Source: Nocardioides alkalitolerans (GTDB lineage Bacteria > Actinomycetota > Actinomycetes > Propionibacteriales > Nocardioidaceae). From it: 64,000 nt of DNA. The first letter of the stretch is position 1. Each line of letters starts with the position of its first letter. Of the stretch, positions 8,440 to 15,724 are shown in pieces. Made by a program: the position numbers and the translations under genes. Under the pieces are notes generated by a model. That model saw nothing but the letters and a program-made list of their open reading frames with translations, did not search any database and had not been told where the DNA came from. The stretch is taken from the NCBI GenBank assembly GCA_038184435.1, contig CP116227.1, forward strand, positions 3,315,501 through 3,379,500. Direction: 5' to 3'.

Positions 8440-10280
8440 AGGAGCGCGTCCTCGACGCTGACCATGCGGCTGCGGACCCACTCGCCCAGGCCCTTGGCCT
8501 GGGGGTCGAACCGCGTCGACGCGGCCACCCCCTCGCCGAGCAGGCCCTTCACGACCACGTTGACGCCACCGAGGTTCGGCAACGGATACACCTCCACATC
8601 GAGTTCGGCGGCCTCCGGCACGAGCTCACGGATGCGGCTCGGGGAGATGAGCTTGGTGAGCCAGGTGACGCGCGCGGCGTGCCGCTCGGGGTCGTGGCGG
8701 TGGCCGCTCGTCGCGACCCACAGCCCGATGTTGGCGTCGCCGCCCTTGTCGCCCGAGCGGGCGTGCACGAACGAACCGAGCGGCACGCGGCGGGTCAGGG
8801 TGTCGACGGGCGCGGGGTACGGCGAGGGCCGGCGCGCGAGCTCCCCGTCGTCCGGCTCGGCGGTGTGCACCGGGTGCGGCACCAGCACGCGCTCCTTCTC
8901 CGAGCCGTCCGCGTCGAGCACCACGACGGTGTGCTCGACGGCCGAGCGGTCGACGTACGCCGGGTGGTAGACGCCGTAGGGCACCGGCTTGGCGGGGGGC
9001 GCGGTGATGGCGAAGCCCGGGTACGACGCGAGGGCGAGCTCGACGGCCACCGAGGTGAAGGCGCGTCCGACGGGCTCGGGGGCCGGGTCGAGCGCGGTCA
9101 CGCGGAGCAGCACGGAGGCGGACTGCTCCGTGGGGGCGTCCGGGGTGGCCGGGCCCGTGTCGGACCAGGCGACGGTCGCGGGCCGGCCGGCGGACGAGGC
9201 GTCGAGCGCCGACTCTACCTGGGCCCGCACCCAGGCGGCCTTGTCGTCGATGTCGAGACCGGTGAGCACGAGCTCGAGGCTGTTGCGCCACCCGCCCAGC
9301 ACGTTGACGGCGACCTTGAGGCGGGGCGGCGGCGCGCTGCCGGTGACGCCGTCGACGCGCACGCGGTCCGGCCCCTCCTGCGTGAGCCGCACCGACTCCA
9401 GGTGGGCGGTCACGTCGGGACCGAGGTAGCGGTGGGTCTGGATCTCGTACATGAGCTGCGCCGTCACCGTGTCGGTCGTGACCGCGCCGCCGGTGCCGTC
9501 GTGCTTGGTGACGACGAACGAGCCGTCGCGGCGCACCTCGGCGATCGGGAACCCGAGCGAGGTCGTCAGGGCGTCGGCCGGCAGGTCGCCGAAGCCGGAG
9601 AAGTTGCCGCCCGTGGCCTGGCAGCCGCACTCGATGACGTGGCCCGCGACGACCGCGCCGGCGAGCTGGTCGTGGTCGTCGGGGGTCCAGCCGAAGTGGG
9701 CCGCGGCGGGCCCGACGACCACCGAGGCGTCGGTGACCCGGCCGGTGACGACGACGTCCGCCCCGGCCGTGAGGGCCTCGGCGATGCCGAACGCACCGAG
9801 GTAGGCGTTGGCCGTGAGGGCGTCGGACAAGTCGCGCTCGTCGCCCGCGGCGGGCTGGAGGCGGACCGTGCCGGCCTTCAGGCCCGGGACGAGGTCGTCG
9901 CCCGCGACGTACGCGATCCGGGGGCTGAGCCCGAGGCCGCGCGCCACCTCGGCGAGCCTCCGCGCCAGGCCGGCCGGGTTGAGGCCGCCCGCGTTGCTGA
10001 CGATCCGCACGTTCTTCTCCAGCGCCAGCCCGAGGCAGTCCTCGGCCTGGCGGAGGAAGGTCTTCGCGTAGCCCGCCTCCGGGTCGCGCATGCGGTCCTT
10101 GCCGAGGATCAGCATGGTGAGCTCGGCGAGGTAGTCGCCCGTGATCACGTCGACGCCGTGGGGACGACCGTCGGCCCCGGTGGTCGTGCCCTCGAGCATC
10201 TCGCGCATCGCGGAGAGCCGGTCGCCGTAGAAGCCCGAGCAGTTGCCGATGCGCAGCACGTCGCTGCCCGATCCCGTCAT
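8436..10280 (-). CDS. Acyclic terpene utilization AtuA family protein
   Basis: A 614-residue protein of the AtuA/DUF1446 family. The N-terminal part has the family's typical start (RIGNCSGFYGDRLSAMREM), the DVITGDYLAELTMLILGK segment and a VSNAGGLNP loop; GRVTDASVVVGPAA and ECGCQATGGNFSGF follow. The C-terminal 110 residues (FVHARSGDKGGDANIGLW) form the AtuA-like ferredoxin-fold domain, so it is a full-length two-domain protein. In Pseudomonas AtuA belongs to the citronellol/geraniol route, but its reaction is not established. Linkage to a CoA carboxylase and two acyl-CoA dehydrogenases repeats the Atu setting. No enoyl-CoA hydratase or lyase gene is in this operon. Confidence 0.9.
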   Translation of the reverse strand: MTGSGSDVLRIGNCSGFYGDRLSAMREMLEGTTTGADGRPHGVDVITGDYLAELTMLILGKDRMRDPEAGYAKTFLRQAEDCLGLALEKNVRIVSNAGGLNPAGLARRLAEVARGLGLSPRIAYVAGDDLVPGLKAGTVRLQPAAGDERDLSDALTANAYLGAFGIAEALTAGADVVVTGRVTDASVVVGPAAAHFGWTPDDHDQLAGAVVAGHVIECGCQATGGNFSGFGDLPADALTTSLGFPIAEVRRDGSFVVTKHDGTGGAVTTDTVTAQLMYEIQTHRYLGPDVTAHLESVRLTQEGPDRVRVDGVTGSAPPPRLKVAVNVLGGWRNSLELVLTGLDIDDKAAWVRAQVESALDASSAGRPATVAWSDTGPATPDAPTEQSASVLLRVTALDPAPEPVGRAFTSVAVELALASYPGFAITAPPAKPVPYGVYHPAYVDRSAVEHTVVVLDADGSEKERVLVPHPVHTAEPDDGELARRPSPYPAPVDTLTRRVPLGSFVHARSGDKGGDANIGLWVATSGHRHDPERHAARVTWLTKLISPSRIRELVPEAAELDVEVYPLPNLGGVNVVVKGLLGEGVAASTRFDPQAKGLGEWVRSRMVSVEDALL

Positions 10281-11131
10281 GCGTGCGCTCCTTCGGTGGT
10301 GGTGCTGAGCGGGGCACGGCCCTCACCCGGAGGGCCGGCGAAGGCCTGGGCGACGTCGAGCCAGCGGTCGGCGTCGGCGCCGGTGGCCGTGAGGGCGAGG
10401 TCGTCGCGGTGCGCGCGCTGCGTGACGAGGCGCGCGAAGTCGACCGCCGGGCCCTCGACGCGCTGCTCGGCGTCCTCCGGGCCGTCGGTCCAGGTGGCGC
10501 CCGACGGCAGCGTGAGGCGCACGTGGACCGGGGCCGCCGGCGCCTCGAGCCCGCGGATGACGAAGGAGAAGCCGCGGGTGCGCGCCCCGATGTGGCAGAC
10601 GTGGCGCACGCCGTCGTCGTCCTGCGCGTCGAGCCCGAGGGCGTCCGTCACGTCGAGTCCGTGGGCCCAGGTCTCCATGTAGCGTGCCGTCCCCATCGAC
10701 ACCGGGCTCATCGCCGGGCCGAACCACGGCATCTTCTCGCCCGGCCGCTCGGCCGCCAGCTGCCGGAGCGCGGCCGCCAGGTCGGCGCGGCGTCCGCGCC
10801 AGTGCTCCAGGAGCTCCGCGGCCGGCACGGCCGCGCCCTCCGTCGCGCTGCGGTCGACGAAGCCGCTCGGGTCCTCGAGCGCGACCGTGACGATCGCGTC
10901 CCAGGCGGCCTTCTCCTCCTCGCCCCGTACGGCGCGGGCCGCCGCGGCCGCGGCGATGTCGGTCCACGCCAGGTGGGCGACCTGGGCCGCGACGTCCCAG
11001 CCCTCGGCGGGCGTCGGGCGGCGCCAGCCGGTGGCGTCGTCGGGGAGGTCCGCGACACGGTCGTCGAGGCGCTGGGTGAGCGCCGCCAGGTCGACCAGCA
11101 CGCCCTCGAGCACGGGGTTCGGATCGGTCAT
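10277..11131 (-). CDS. TIGR03084 family metal-binding (DinB-like) protein
   Basis: A 284-residue member of the DinB/maleylpyruvate-isomerase-like fold, TIGR03084 branch. The N-terminal helical bundle has EGWDVAAQVAHLAWTD with the likely metal ligand His53. The second ligand group lies in YMETWAHGLDVTDAL (Glu154, His158, Asp161). The C-terminal half resembles a sterol-carrier-like or MDMPI C domain. Relatives may be thiol- or metal-dependent isomerases or hydrolases; the role here is unknown. The ATG at 11131 overlaps the tetR stop and the end overlaps the AtuA start, so it is translationally coupled within the operon. Confidence 0.88.
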   Translation of the reverse strand: MTDPNPVLEGVLVDLAALTQRLDDRVADLPDDATGWRRPTPAEGWDVAAQVAHLAWTDIAAAAAARAVRGEEEKAAWDAIVTVALEDPSGFVDRSATEGAAVPAAELLEHWRGRRADLAAALRQLAAERPGEKMPWFGPAMSPVSMGTARYMETWAHGLDVTDALGLDAQDDDGVRHVCHIGARTRGFSFVIRGLEAPAAPVHVRLTLPSGATWTDGPEDAEQRVEGPAVDFARLVTQRAHRDDLALTATGADADRWLDVAQAFAGPPGEGRAPLSTTTEGAHA

Positions 11132-11796
11132 CGGTGCTCCTGGGGATCGGTGCGGGCGAGCGCGGCGTCGAGGGTGAGCGCCCACTGGTCGAGGATGCGG
11201 GCGCGCCGGGCCGTGTCGTCGCCGAGCGTCTGTGCGAGGCCGAGGCCGCGCAGGAGGTCGAGGGTGGCCTGCACCAGCTCACGGACGCCCGGCTGTTCCT
11301 CGTCGGCGCCGAGCAGCTCGACGGTGAGGCGGTGCGTCTCCCGGCCGAGGTGACGCTCGAACGGGGTCACCACCTCGAGCAGCGGCGCGTCGCTCCGCGC
11401 GGCGACCCAGAGCTCGAGGGCGGCCGCGAACACGGGACCCGTGAACAGCTCGGCGAGGAGGCCGAGCACCGCGCGCGTGCTCCGCGACTCCTCCGGGAGG
11501 GCCGCGACGACGGTGGTGAGCTCGTCGCGTCGTACCGCCGCCAGGTGCTCGACCGCCGCCACCACCAGGTCGGTCTTCGACGGGAAGTGGTGGAGCTGCG
11601 CTCCCCGGCTGACGCCCGCGCGCTGGGAGACGACGGTCGTCGACGTACCGGCCCAGCCGCGCTCGACGAGCACGTCCACGCAGGCCTCGAGGAGCCGCGC
11701 GCGCATCGCCCGCGTGCGCTCGCCCTGCGGCACGCGGCCGGGCGCGGGTTCGGCGGCCGGGTCGGTGGCCGCGTCGGCGACCTGGGGGGCGGACAT
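11128..11796 (-). CDS. TetR family regulator heading the acyl-CoA operon
   Basis: A 222-residue TetR/AcrR regulator. After a disordered Pro/Ala leader, the HTH lies at about residues 35-75 (TSTTVVSQRAGVSRGAQLHHFPSKTDLV). The remainder is the helical ligand-binding/dimerisation domain. It is the first gene of the minus-strand operon running to 1968, so it very likely represses its own operon and responds to an acyl-CoA or terpenoid intermediate (inference). I chose the ATG at 11796; another in-frame ATG at 11832 would add 12 residues but would place the start inside the palindrome proposed as operator. Confidence 0.88.
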   Translation of the reverse strand: MSAPQVADAATDPAAEPAPGRVPQGERTRAMRARLLEACVDVLVERGWAGTSTTVVSQRAGVSRGAQLHHFPSKTDLVVAAVEHLAAVRRDELTTVVAALPEESRSTRAVLGLLAELFTGPVFAAALELWVAARSDAPLLEVVTPFERHLGRETHRLTVELLGADEEQPGVRELVQATLDLLRGLGLAQTLGDDTARRARILDQWALTLDAALARTDPQEHR

Positions 11797-11824
11797 GGGG
11801 GGATCGTGACCCAGGTGGCAACAA

Positions 11825-11838
11825 ACAGTCAAGACTGT
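11825..11838. promoter_or_regulatory. Candidate TetR operator palindrome
   Basis: ACAGTC-AA-GACTGT is a perfect inverted repeat of two six-base arms around AA, 29 bases upstream of the chosen tetR start. On the minus strand it contains TTGACTG, which could also overlap a -35 element. Its symmetry, size and position at the head of the operon fit autoregulation by the TetR protein encoded next to it. No binding evidence exists. Confidence 0.45.
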
Positions 11839-11856
11839 CTTTTTGTGGGTGGTCTC

Positions 11857-11912
11857 CCCGGGACGTCATGCGATGCGGTGGCGCGGGGCGCCGGACCGCA
11901 TGACGTCCCGGG
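11857..11912. repeat. GACGTCATGCG-family hairpin
   Basis: Perfect 16-base arms (CCCGGGACGTCATGCG at 11857-11872, its complement at 11897-11912) enclose a 24-base GC-rich loop. The GACGTCATGCG arm core is the same as in the tandem units at 1841-1953 and the decayed copy at 38771-38823, while the loop is unrelated in sequence to those units. It lies between two genes read in the same direction rather than between convergent genes. Confidence 0.8.
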
Positions 11913-11946
11913 TACGGCGCGGGGTGACCCCCAACGGCCCGTGAGG

Positions 11947-12001
11947 TCCTGCGGAACGGATGCAACCCGGACGCCGGCCGGATGGCATCCGTTCCGCAGG
12001 A
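11947..12001. repeat. Perfect 17-base inverted repeat
   Basis: TCCTGCGGAACGGATGC at 11947-11963 is matched by its exact complement at 11985-12001, with a 21-base loop. The sequence is unrelated to the neighbouring GACGTCATGCG hairpin but the architecture (long perfect arms, GC-rich loop of similar size) is the same. It lies downstream of the flavin monooxygenase gene and could end its transcript, although no T-run follows. Confidence 0.75.
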
Positions 12002-12154
12002 CTCCCGCCGGGAACGCGTGGCCGACTGACGAGGCGCCGCCGCCCCGCGACCGCGGAATTGTGCGGCTTAGACAGGTCCGGCTCGACGCGGCTCGTCCCC
12101 ACCGCACATTTCCGGACCCCCGGGGTGAGGTCCGGCCCCACCCCGCGTGAGCGC

Positions 12155-13363
12155 CTAGGCAATCTCGAGCAGGTCCCGCTCCGACGTCGCGACCGATCCG
12201 GCGAGGCGTCCCGCCACCCCACGGACGGGTCCGCTGCCGGCGATGCGGGCCGCGAGGCGCTGGGCGCCCACGCCGAGGCGCGTCTCCGGGTAGGCCAGGC
12301 GCGGGAAGCCGGGCGGCAGGCCCTGGGTGCGGTCGACCACGGGTCGCATCCACGCGTCGTACTCCGTCAGCGCCTCCCCCACGTCCGCGTGGCGGGAGAG
12401 GGCGGCGGCGAGGGTGTAGCCGCCGAGCAGCGCCAGCGACGAGCCACCGCCCCCGAGCGGCGTCACGCACCAGGCGGCGTCGCCGACGAGCACGACGCGC
12501 CCGACCGACCAGCGCGGGAGGACGACCTGGGCGAGGGCATCGACGTACACGTCCTCCGAGGTCGCGAGCCCCTCCAGGATCCGCCCCGCCTGCCACCCGG
12601 CGTCGGCGAAGAGCTCCCGGAGCACGCCGTCGCGCCGCTCCGCGTCGGCACCGCGGAGGTCGTCGCGGTCGTGGCGGTCGCTGGCGTAGGCGAGCATCGC
12701 CCGCGTCGTGCCCCGGTTGTCGGGGCGCAGCATGACCTGGCGGCCGCCCGTGGCCGTGCACCAGCTCCACCACCGGTCGTCGGAGTCACGCCGCGGGATC
12801 GTGCCGTAGACGATGGTCACGTCGAGCGGCCGCAGCGCGTCGCGCTCCTCGTCGGCGGGGAGCAAGAGCGCCCGCGTCGAGGACCGCACCCCCTCGGCGA
12901 CGACGACCAGGTCGCACTCCGCGACGGCGCCCGACGCGAACCGCACCTGCACCGGGCCCGCACCGGGATCGTCGTCGACGGCGGCGATCGTGTCGCCGTA
13001 CCGCACCTCGACGCCCGACGGCAGCGCCTCCAGCACGATGCGGGCGAGGTCGCCGCGCAGCACCTCCAGCTCGGCGGTCGGCCCGTCCTCGCCCTCCCGC
13101 GCCGGGAACTCCGCGACGGTCGCCCCCTCCTCGTCGACGAAGCGGGTGCCCTCCTCGGTGGTGGTCGCCTCCTTGATCGCCGCGGTGAGGCCCATCCGAT
13201 CGGCGACGGCGCGCGCCTCGCCCCGGACGTCGACGTTCTGCCCGCCGTCCCGGAAGGACGACGCGCGCTCGACGACGGTGACGGTCCAGCCGGTGCGAGC
13301 GAGCCAGTACGCCGCGGTGAGACCCGCGACGCTACCTCCGGAGACCACGGCACGACGGTCCAT
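12155..13363 (-). CDS. FAD-dependent aromatic-type monooxygenase
   Basis: A 402-residue single-component flavoprotein monooxygenase (PHBH/TetX-like group A) that would hydroxylate an aromatic or polycyclic substrate using NAD(P)H and O2. The FAD-binding SGGSVAGLTAAYWLAR motif lies near residues 8-23, VVVAEGVRSSTR is the DG-type segment, and GDAAWCVTPLGGGGSSLAL at about 293-311 is the GD motif that contacts the FAD ribityl. Substrate unknown. I chose the ATG at 13363; the frame is open further upstream but that part would run through the divergent promoter region. Transcribed alone, divergent from the 77-residue membrane protein gene. Confidence 0.9.
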   Translation of the reverse strand: MDRRAVVSGGSVAGLTAAYWLARTGWTVTVVERASSFRDGGQNVDVRGEARAVADRMGLTAAIKEATTTEEGTRFVDEEGATVAEFPAREGEDGPTAELEVLRGDLARIVLEALPSGVEVRYGDTIAAVDDDPGAGPVQVRFASGAVAECDLVVVAEGVRSSTRALLLPADEERDALRPLDVTIVYGTIPRRDSDDRWWSWCTATGGRQVMLRPDNRGTTRAMLAYASDRHDRDDLRGADAERRDGVLRELFADAGWQAGRILEGLATSEDVYVDALAQVVLPRWSVGRVVLVGDAAWCVTPLGGGGSSLALLGGYTLAAALSRHADVGEALTEYDAWMRPVVDRTQGLPPGFPRLAYPETRLGVGAQRLAARIAGSGPVRGVAGRLAGSVATSERDLLEIA

Positions 13364-13410
13364 GGCCGTCACGGTAGGAGGACGGGCCAAGACCCGCGGT
13401 GTGACGCAGT

Positions 13411-13432
13411 CGGTTGGACCCGTCTGCAACCG
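13411..13432. promoter_or_regulatory. Inverted repeat in a divergent promoter region
   Basis: CGGTTG and CAACCG, separated by ten bases, sit midway between the divergent flavin monooxygenase gene (start 13363) and the small membrane protein gene (start 13500). Spacing and position fit a dimeric regulator's site controlling one or both genes. No regulator gene is adjacent, so the assignment is tentative. Confidence 0.3.
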
Positions 13433-13499
13433 TCGGGGTGTCTCACGCGTCCTTGGGGGAGGAAGCGCACCGCACCGTCCCCCGAGGAGGAACACCCGC

Positions 13500-13733
13500 A
13501 TGCAGCCCGCACCCGGCCGTGGGAGCACCACGCCCCACGCCACGTCCCCGCTGTGGCCATCGGTCGCCGTCGCCGTGCTGCTGGGTCTGCTGCTGGTGCT
13601 CGCCACGACCCTGCTCCCGCAGCCGCACCCGGAGGGTCGGGGGGTCCTCCACCCCGCCTCGGTCGAGGAGCCGGCCGAGCACTCCCCCGACGCCCCCGCG
13701 GTCGACACCCAGGTCGTCGACGTCTCGCGCTGA
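13500..13733 (+). CDS. Small single-pass membrane protein, unknown function
   Basis: A 77-residue protein I do not recognise. It starts at the ATG at 13500, preceded by a strong GAGGAGG ribosome site. Residues 1-17 are polar, residues 18-40 (WPSVAVAVLLGLLLVLATTLL) form a clear transmembrane helix or signal anchor, and the tail is acidic and Pro-rich, so an outside-facing tail is likely. There is no lipobox or sortase motif. The stop is 25 bases before the SDR gene, so the two may be co-transcribed. The same DNA is also open in longer frames, but only this start has a ribosome site. Confidence 0.65.
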   Translation: MQPAPGRGSTTPHATSPLWPSVAVAVLLGLLLVLATTLLPQPHPEGRGVLHPASVEEPAEHSPDAPAVDTQVVDVSR

Positions 13734-13758
13734 TCCTGCCGGGTCCACACTGGTGCGC

Positions 13759-14508
13759 ATGACGAAGACGATCCTCATCACGGGCGCCAGCTCGGGACTC
13801 GGCGCCGAGATGGCGCGCCAGTTCGCCGCGCTCGGTCACGACCTCGCGCTCTGCGCCCGTCGCCTCGACCGCCTCGAGGAGCTGCGGGCGGAGATCACGG
13901 CCGCCCACCCCGCCCGCCGCGTCGAGGTCCGCGAGCTCGACGTCACCGACGACGAGGCCGTCCACCGGGTCGTCGCCGACCTCGCCGCCACCTTCGGCCA
14001 CCTCGACCGCGTGATCGTCAACGCCGGCCTCGGCAAGGGTGCGCCGCTCGGCACGGGCAAGCACCACGCCAACCGCCAGACCGCGGTCACCAACTTCCTC
14101 GGCGCACTGGCCCAGACCGACGCGGCGCTCGAGGTCTTCCGCGCCCAGGGCGCGGGCCACCTCGTGATGATCTCCTCGATGGCGGCGATGCGCGGGATGC
14201 CGGGGTCGACGACGACGTACGCCGCGACGAAGGCCGGCGTCGCCCACCTCGCCGAGGGCGTCCGCGCCGACGTGCACGGGACGCCGATCAAGGTGACGGT
14301 GCTCTACCCCGGTTTCATCGCCTCCGAGATGAACGACGGCACCGGCGGCAACCCGCCGATGCTGGTCTCGACCGAGAAGGGCGTGCGGGCGATGGTCACC
14401 GCGATCGAGAAGGAGAAGGACTCGGCCTGCGTGCCCCCGCTGCCCTGGGCGCCCCTGAGCGTCGTGATGAGGCACGCGCCGCTGCCGCTCTTCCGCAAGC
14501 TGGTCTGA
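13759..14508 (+). CDS. Short-chain dehydrogenase/reductase
   Basis: A 249-residue classical SDR that reduces or oxidises a hydroxyl/carbonyl with NAD(P). The cofactor loop TGASSGLG is at residues 8-15, the NAG motif at 88-90, and the catalytic set Ser139/140, Tyr154, Lys158 is present in ISSMAAMRGMPGSTTTYAATKAG. The C-terminal region (PPLPWAPLSVVMRHAPLPLFRKL) is membrane-seeking, as in the SDR subfamily acting on lipid-like substrates. The start lacks an obvious ribosome site and may be read by coupling to the small gene upstream. A hairpin follows immediately and separates it from a convergent alcohol dehydrogenase. Confidence 0.92.
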   Translation: MTKTILITGASSGLGAEMARQFAALGHDLALCARRLDRLEELRAEITAAHPARRVEVRELDVTDDEAVHRVVADLAATFGHLDRVIVNAGLGKGAPLGTGKHHANRQTAVTNFLGALAQTDAALEVFRAQGAGHLVMISSMAAMRGMPGSTTTYAATKAGVAHLAEGVRADVHGTPIKVTVLYPGFIASEMNDGTGGNPPMLVSTEKGVRAMVTAIEKEKDSACVPPLPWAPLSVVMRHAPLPLFRKLV

Positions 14509-14553
14509 GGCGTCGCCGAGCGAACGCTCGGGCGGCAGGTTGGTGGGTAAAGC

Positions 14554-14585
14554 GGTCGGTTCCCCGGTCAGCCGGGGAACCGACC
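14554..14585. repeat. Solo TTCCCCGGTCAGCCGGGGAA hairpin
   Basis: Perfect 14-base arms (GGTCGGTTCCCCGG, 14554-14567, and complement 14572-14585) enclose the four-base loop TCAG. It is 46 bases after the SDR stop and eight bases before the end of the convergent alcohol dehydrogenase gene. The same hairpin core recurs twice inside each of the composite elements at 30582-30673 and 42209-42300. A very stable short-loop hairpin between convergent genes suggests a two-way terminator. Confidence 0.8.
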
Positions 14586-14593
14586 AGGGTCCC

Positions 14594-15646
14594 TCAGCCC
14601 CGCCCGTGCGGGGCGACGACGGCGCGGCTGGAGAGCTCGCCGGCCTCGAGCGCGCGGTAGGCCTCGAGCGCGTCGTCGAGCGCGTAGACCTCCACCTCGG
14701 GCGTGATCTGCCCGGCGCGGTAGAGGTCCACGACCTCGTGCAGCTCCTCGATCGTGCCCCAGTAGGTGCTCGTCAGCTCGACCTCGTAGGGCACCTTGTA
14801 GAAGTTCCACTCGAAGGTGCCGTTGGCGATGCCGACGACCGTCACCCGGCCGCGCAGCGCCACCACGCTCATCGCGAGCTCGATCGTGGGCGTCGCGCCG
14901 ACGAGGTCGAAGACGGCGTCCACGCCGCGGCCATCCGTGATCTCCCGGATCGCCGCGGCCTGGCCCTCGCCGCCGGGGACCGTCACCGCACCGTTGGCCT
15001 CGGCCTTCCGCATCGCCTCGGGCTTGGTGTCGGTGGCGATGACGGTGGCACCGGTGAGCGCCCGGAGGATCTGCACGGCGATCTGGCCGAGTCCGCCGAG
15101 GCCGATGACCAGCGCCGTACGGCCGCCACCGGCGAGGGCGGGCAGCGACTTCTTGATCGCGTGGTACGGCGTCAGGCCGGCGTCCGACAGCGGCGCGGCC
15201 GCGACGGGGTCGGCGTCGCCGAGCGGCACGAGGTTGCGGGCCGGGACCGCGACGTACTCCGCCATCCCGCCGTCGCGTCCGAGGCCGGCCGCCAGGTGCG
15301 GCATGGAGGCGGCGTTCTCGCAGTAGGTGTCCTGGCCGCGGGAGCAGGCACGACAGCGCCCGCACCCCATCGGGCCGTAGACGAGGAAGGCCTCCCCGGG
15401 CTCGATCCCCCTGACCCCGTCGCCGAGCGCCTCCACCCATCCCGAGCTCTCGTGGCCGAGCACGAACGACGGCTTGAGCTGCGCCGGGCCGAAAGCCTCG
15501 TCGAACTCCCGGTAGACCGCGATGTCGGAGTGGCAGGCCCCCGCACCCGCCACCTTCAGCAGCACCTCTCCCGGCCCCGGCGTCGGCTTGTCGACCTCGC
15601 GCAGGCTGGGCGTCGTCTTGTACTGGTCGAAAACCACGGCTCGCAT
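14594..15646 (-). CDS. Zinc-dependent alcohol dehydrogenase
   Basis: A 350-residue medium-chain NAD(P)-dependent alcohol dehydrogenase with two zinc sites. Catalytic zinc ligands are Cys38-His39 and the GHE motif at 64-66. The structural zinc lobe has four Cys at 95, 98, 101 and 109. The Rossmann loop GLGGLG is at 182-187. It probably interconverts a primary or benzylic-type alcohol and its aldehyde; the alcohol itself cannot be named. The ATG at 15646 has only a weak ribosome site. It is transcribed alone and ends next to a TCAG-loop hairpin shared with the convergent SDR gene. Confidence 0.93.
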   Translation of the reverse strand: MRAVVFDQYKTTPSLREVDKPTPGPGEVLLKVAGAGACHSDIAVYREFDEAFGPAQLKPSFVLGHESSGWVEALGDGVRGIEPGEAFLVYGPMGCGRCRACSRGQDTYCENAASMPHLAAGLGRDGGMAEYVAVPARNLVPLGDADPVAAAPLSDAGLTPYHAIKKSLPALAGGGRTALVIGLGGLGQIAVQILRALTGATVIATDTKPEAMRKAEANGAVTVPGGEGQAAAIREITDGRGVDAVFDLVGATPTIELAMSVVALRGRVTVVGIANGTFEWNFYKVPYEVELTSTYWGTIEELHEVVDLYRAGQITPEVEVYALDDALEAYRALEAGELSSRAVVAPHGRG

Positions 15647-15724
15647 CGTTCGATCCCTCTCCTCGCGAGCGGCGCGGCGTGCGCCGCTCTCCCGCCGTCG
15701 ACGGTACGCCGCGGGGCGAGGCCC

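Larger units (their letters stand above)
11797..12154. other. 358-base non-coding stretch with four inverted repeats
   Basis: No gene is visible between tetR and the end of the monooxygenase gene. The stretch holds the candidate operator at 11825-11838, two perfect long hairpins (11857-11912 and 11947-12001) and a weaker one: 13-base arms at 12054-12066 and 12102-12114 with one mismatch. Next to the last is a short CCGGACC/GGTCCGG pair (12112-12118, 12129-12135). Both flanking genes read leftwards, so these hairpins lie downstream of the monooxygenase gene and upstream of tetR. Confidence 0.7.
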
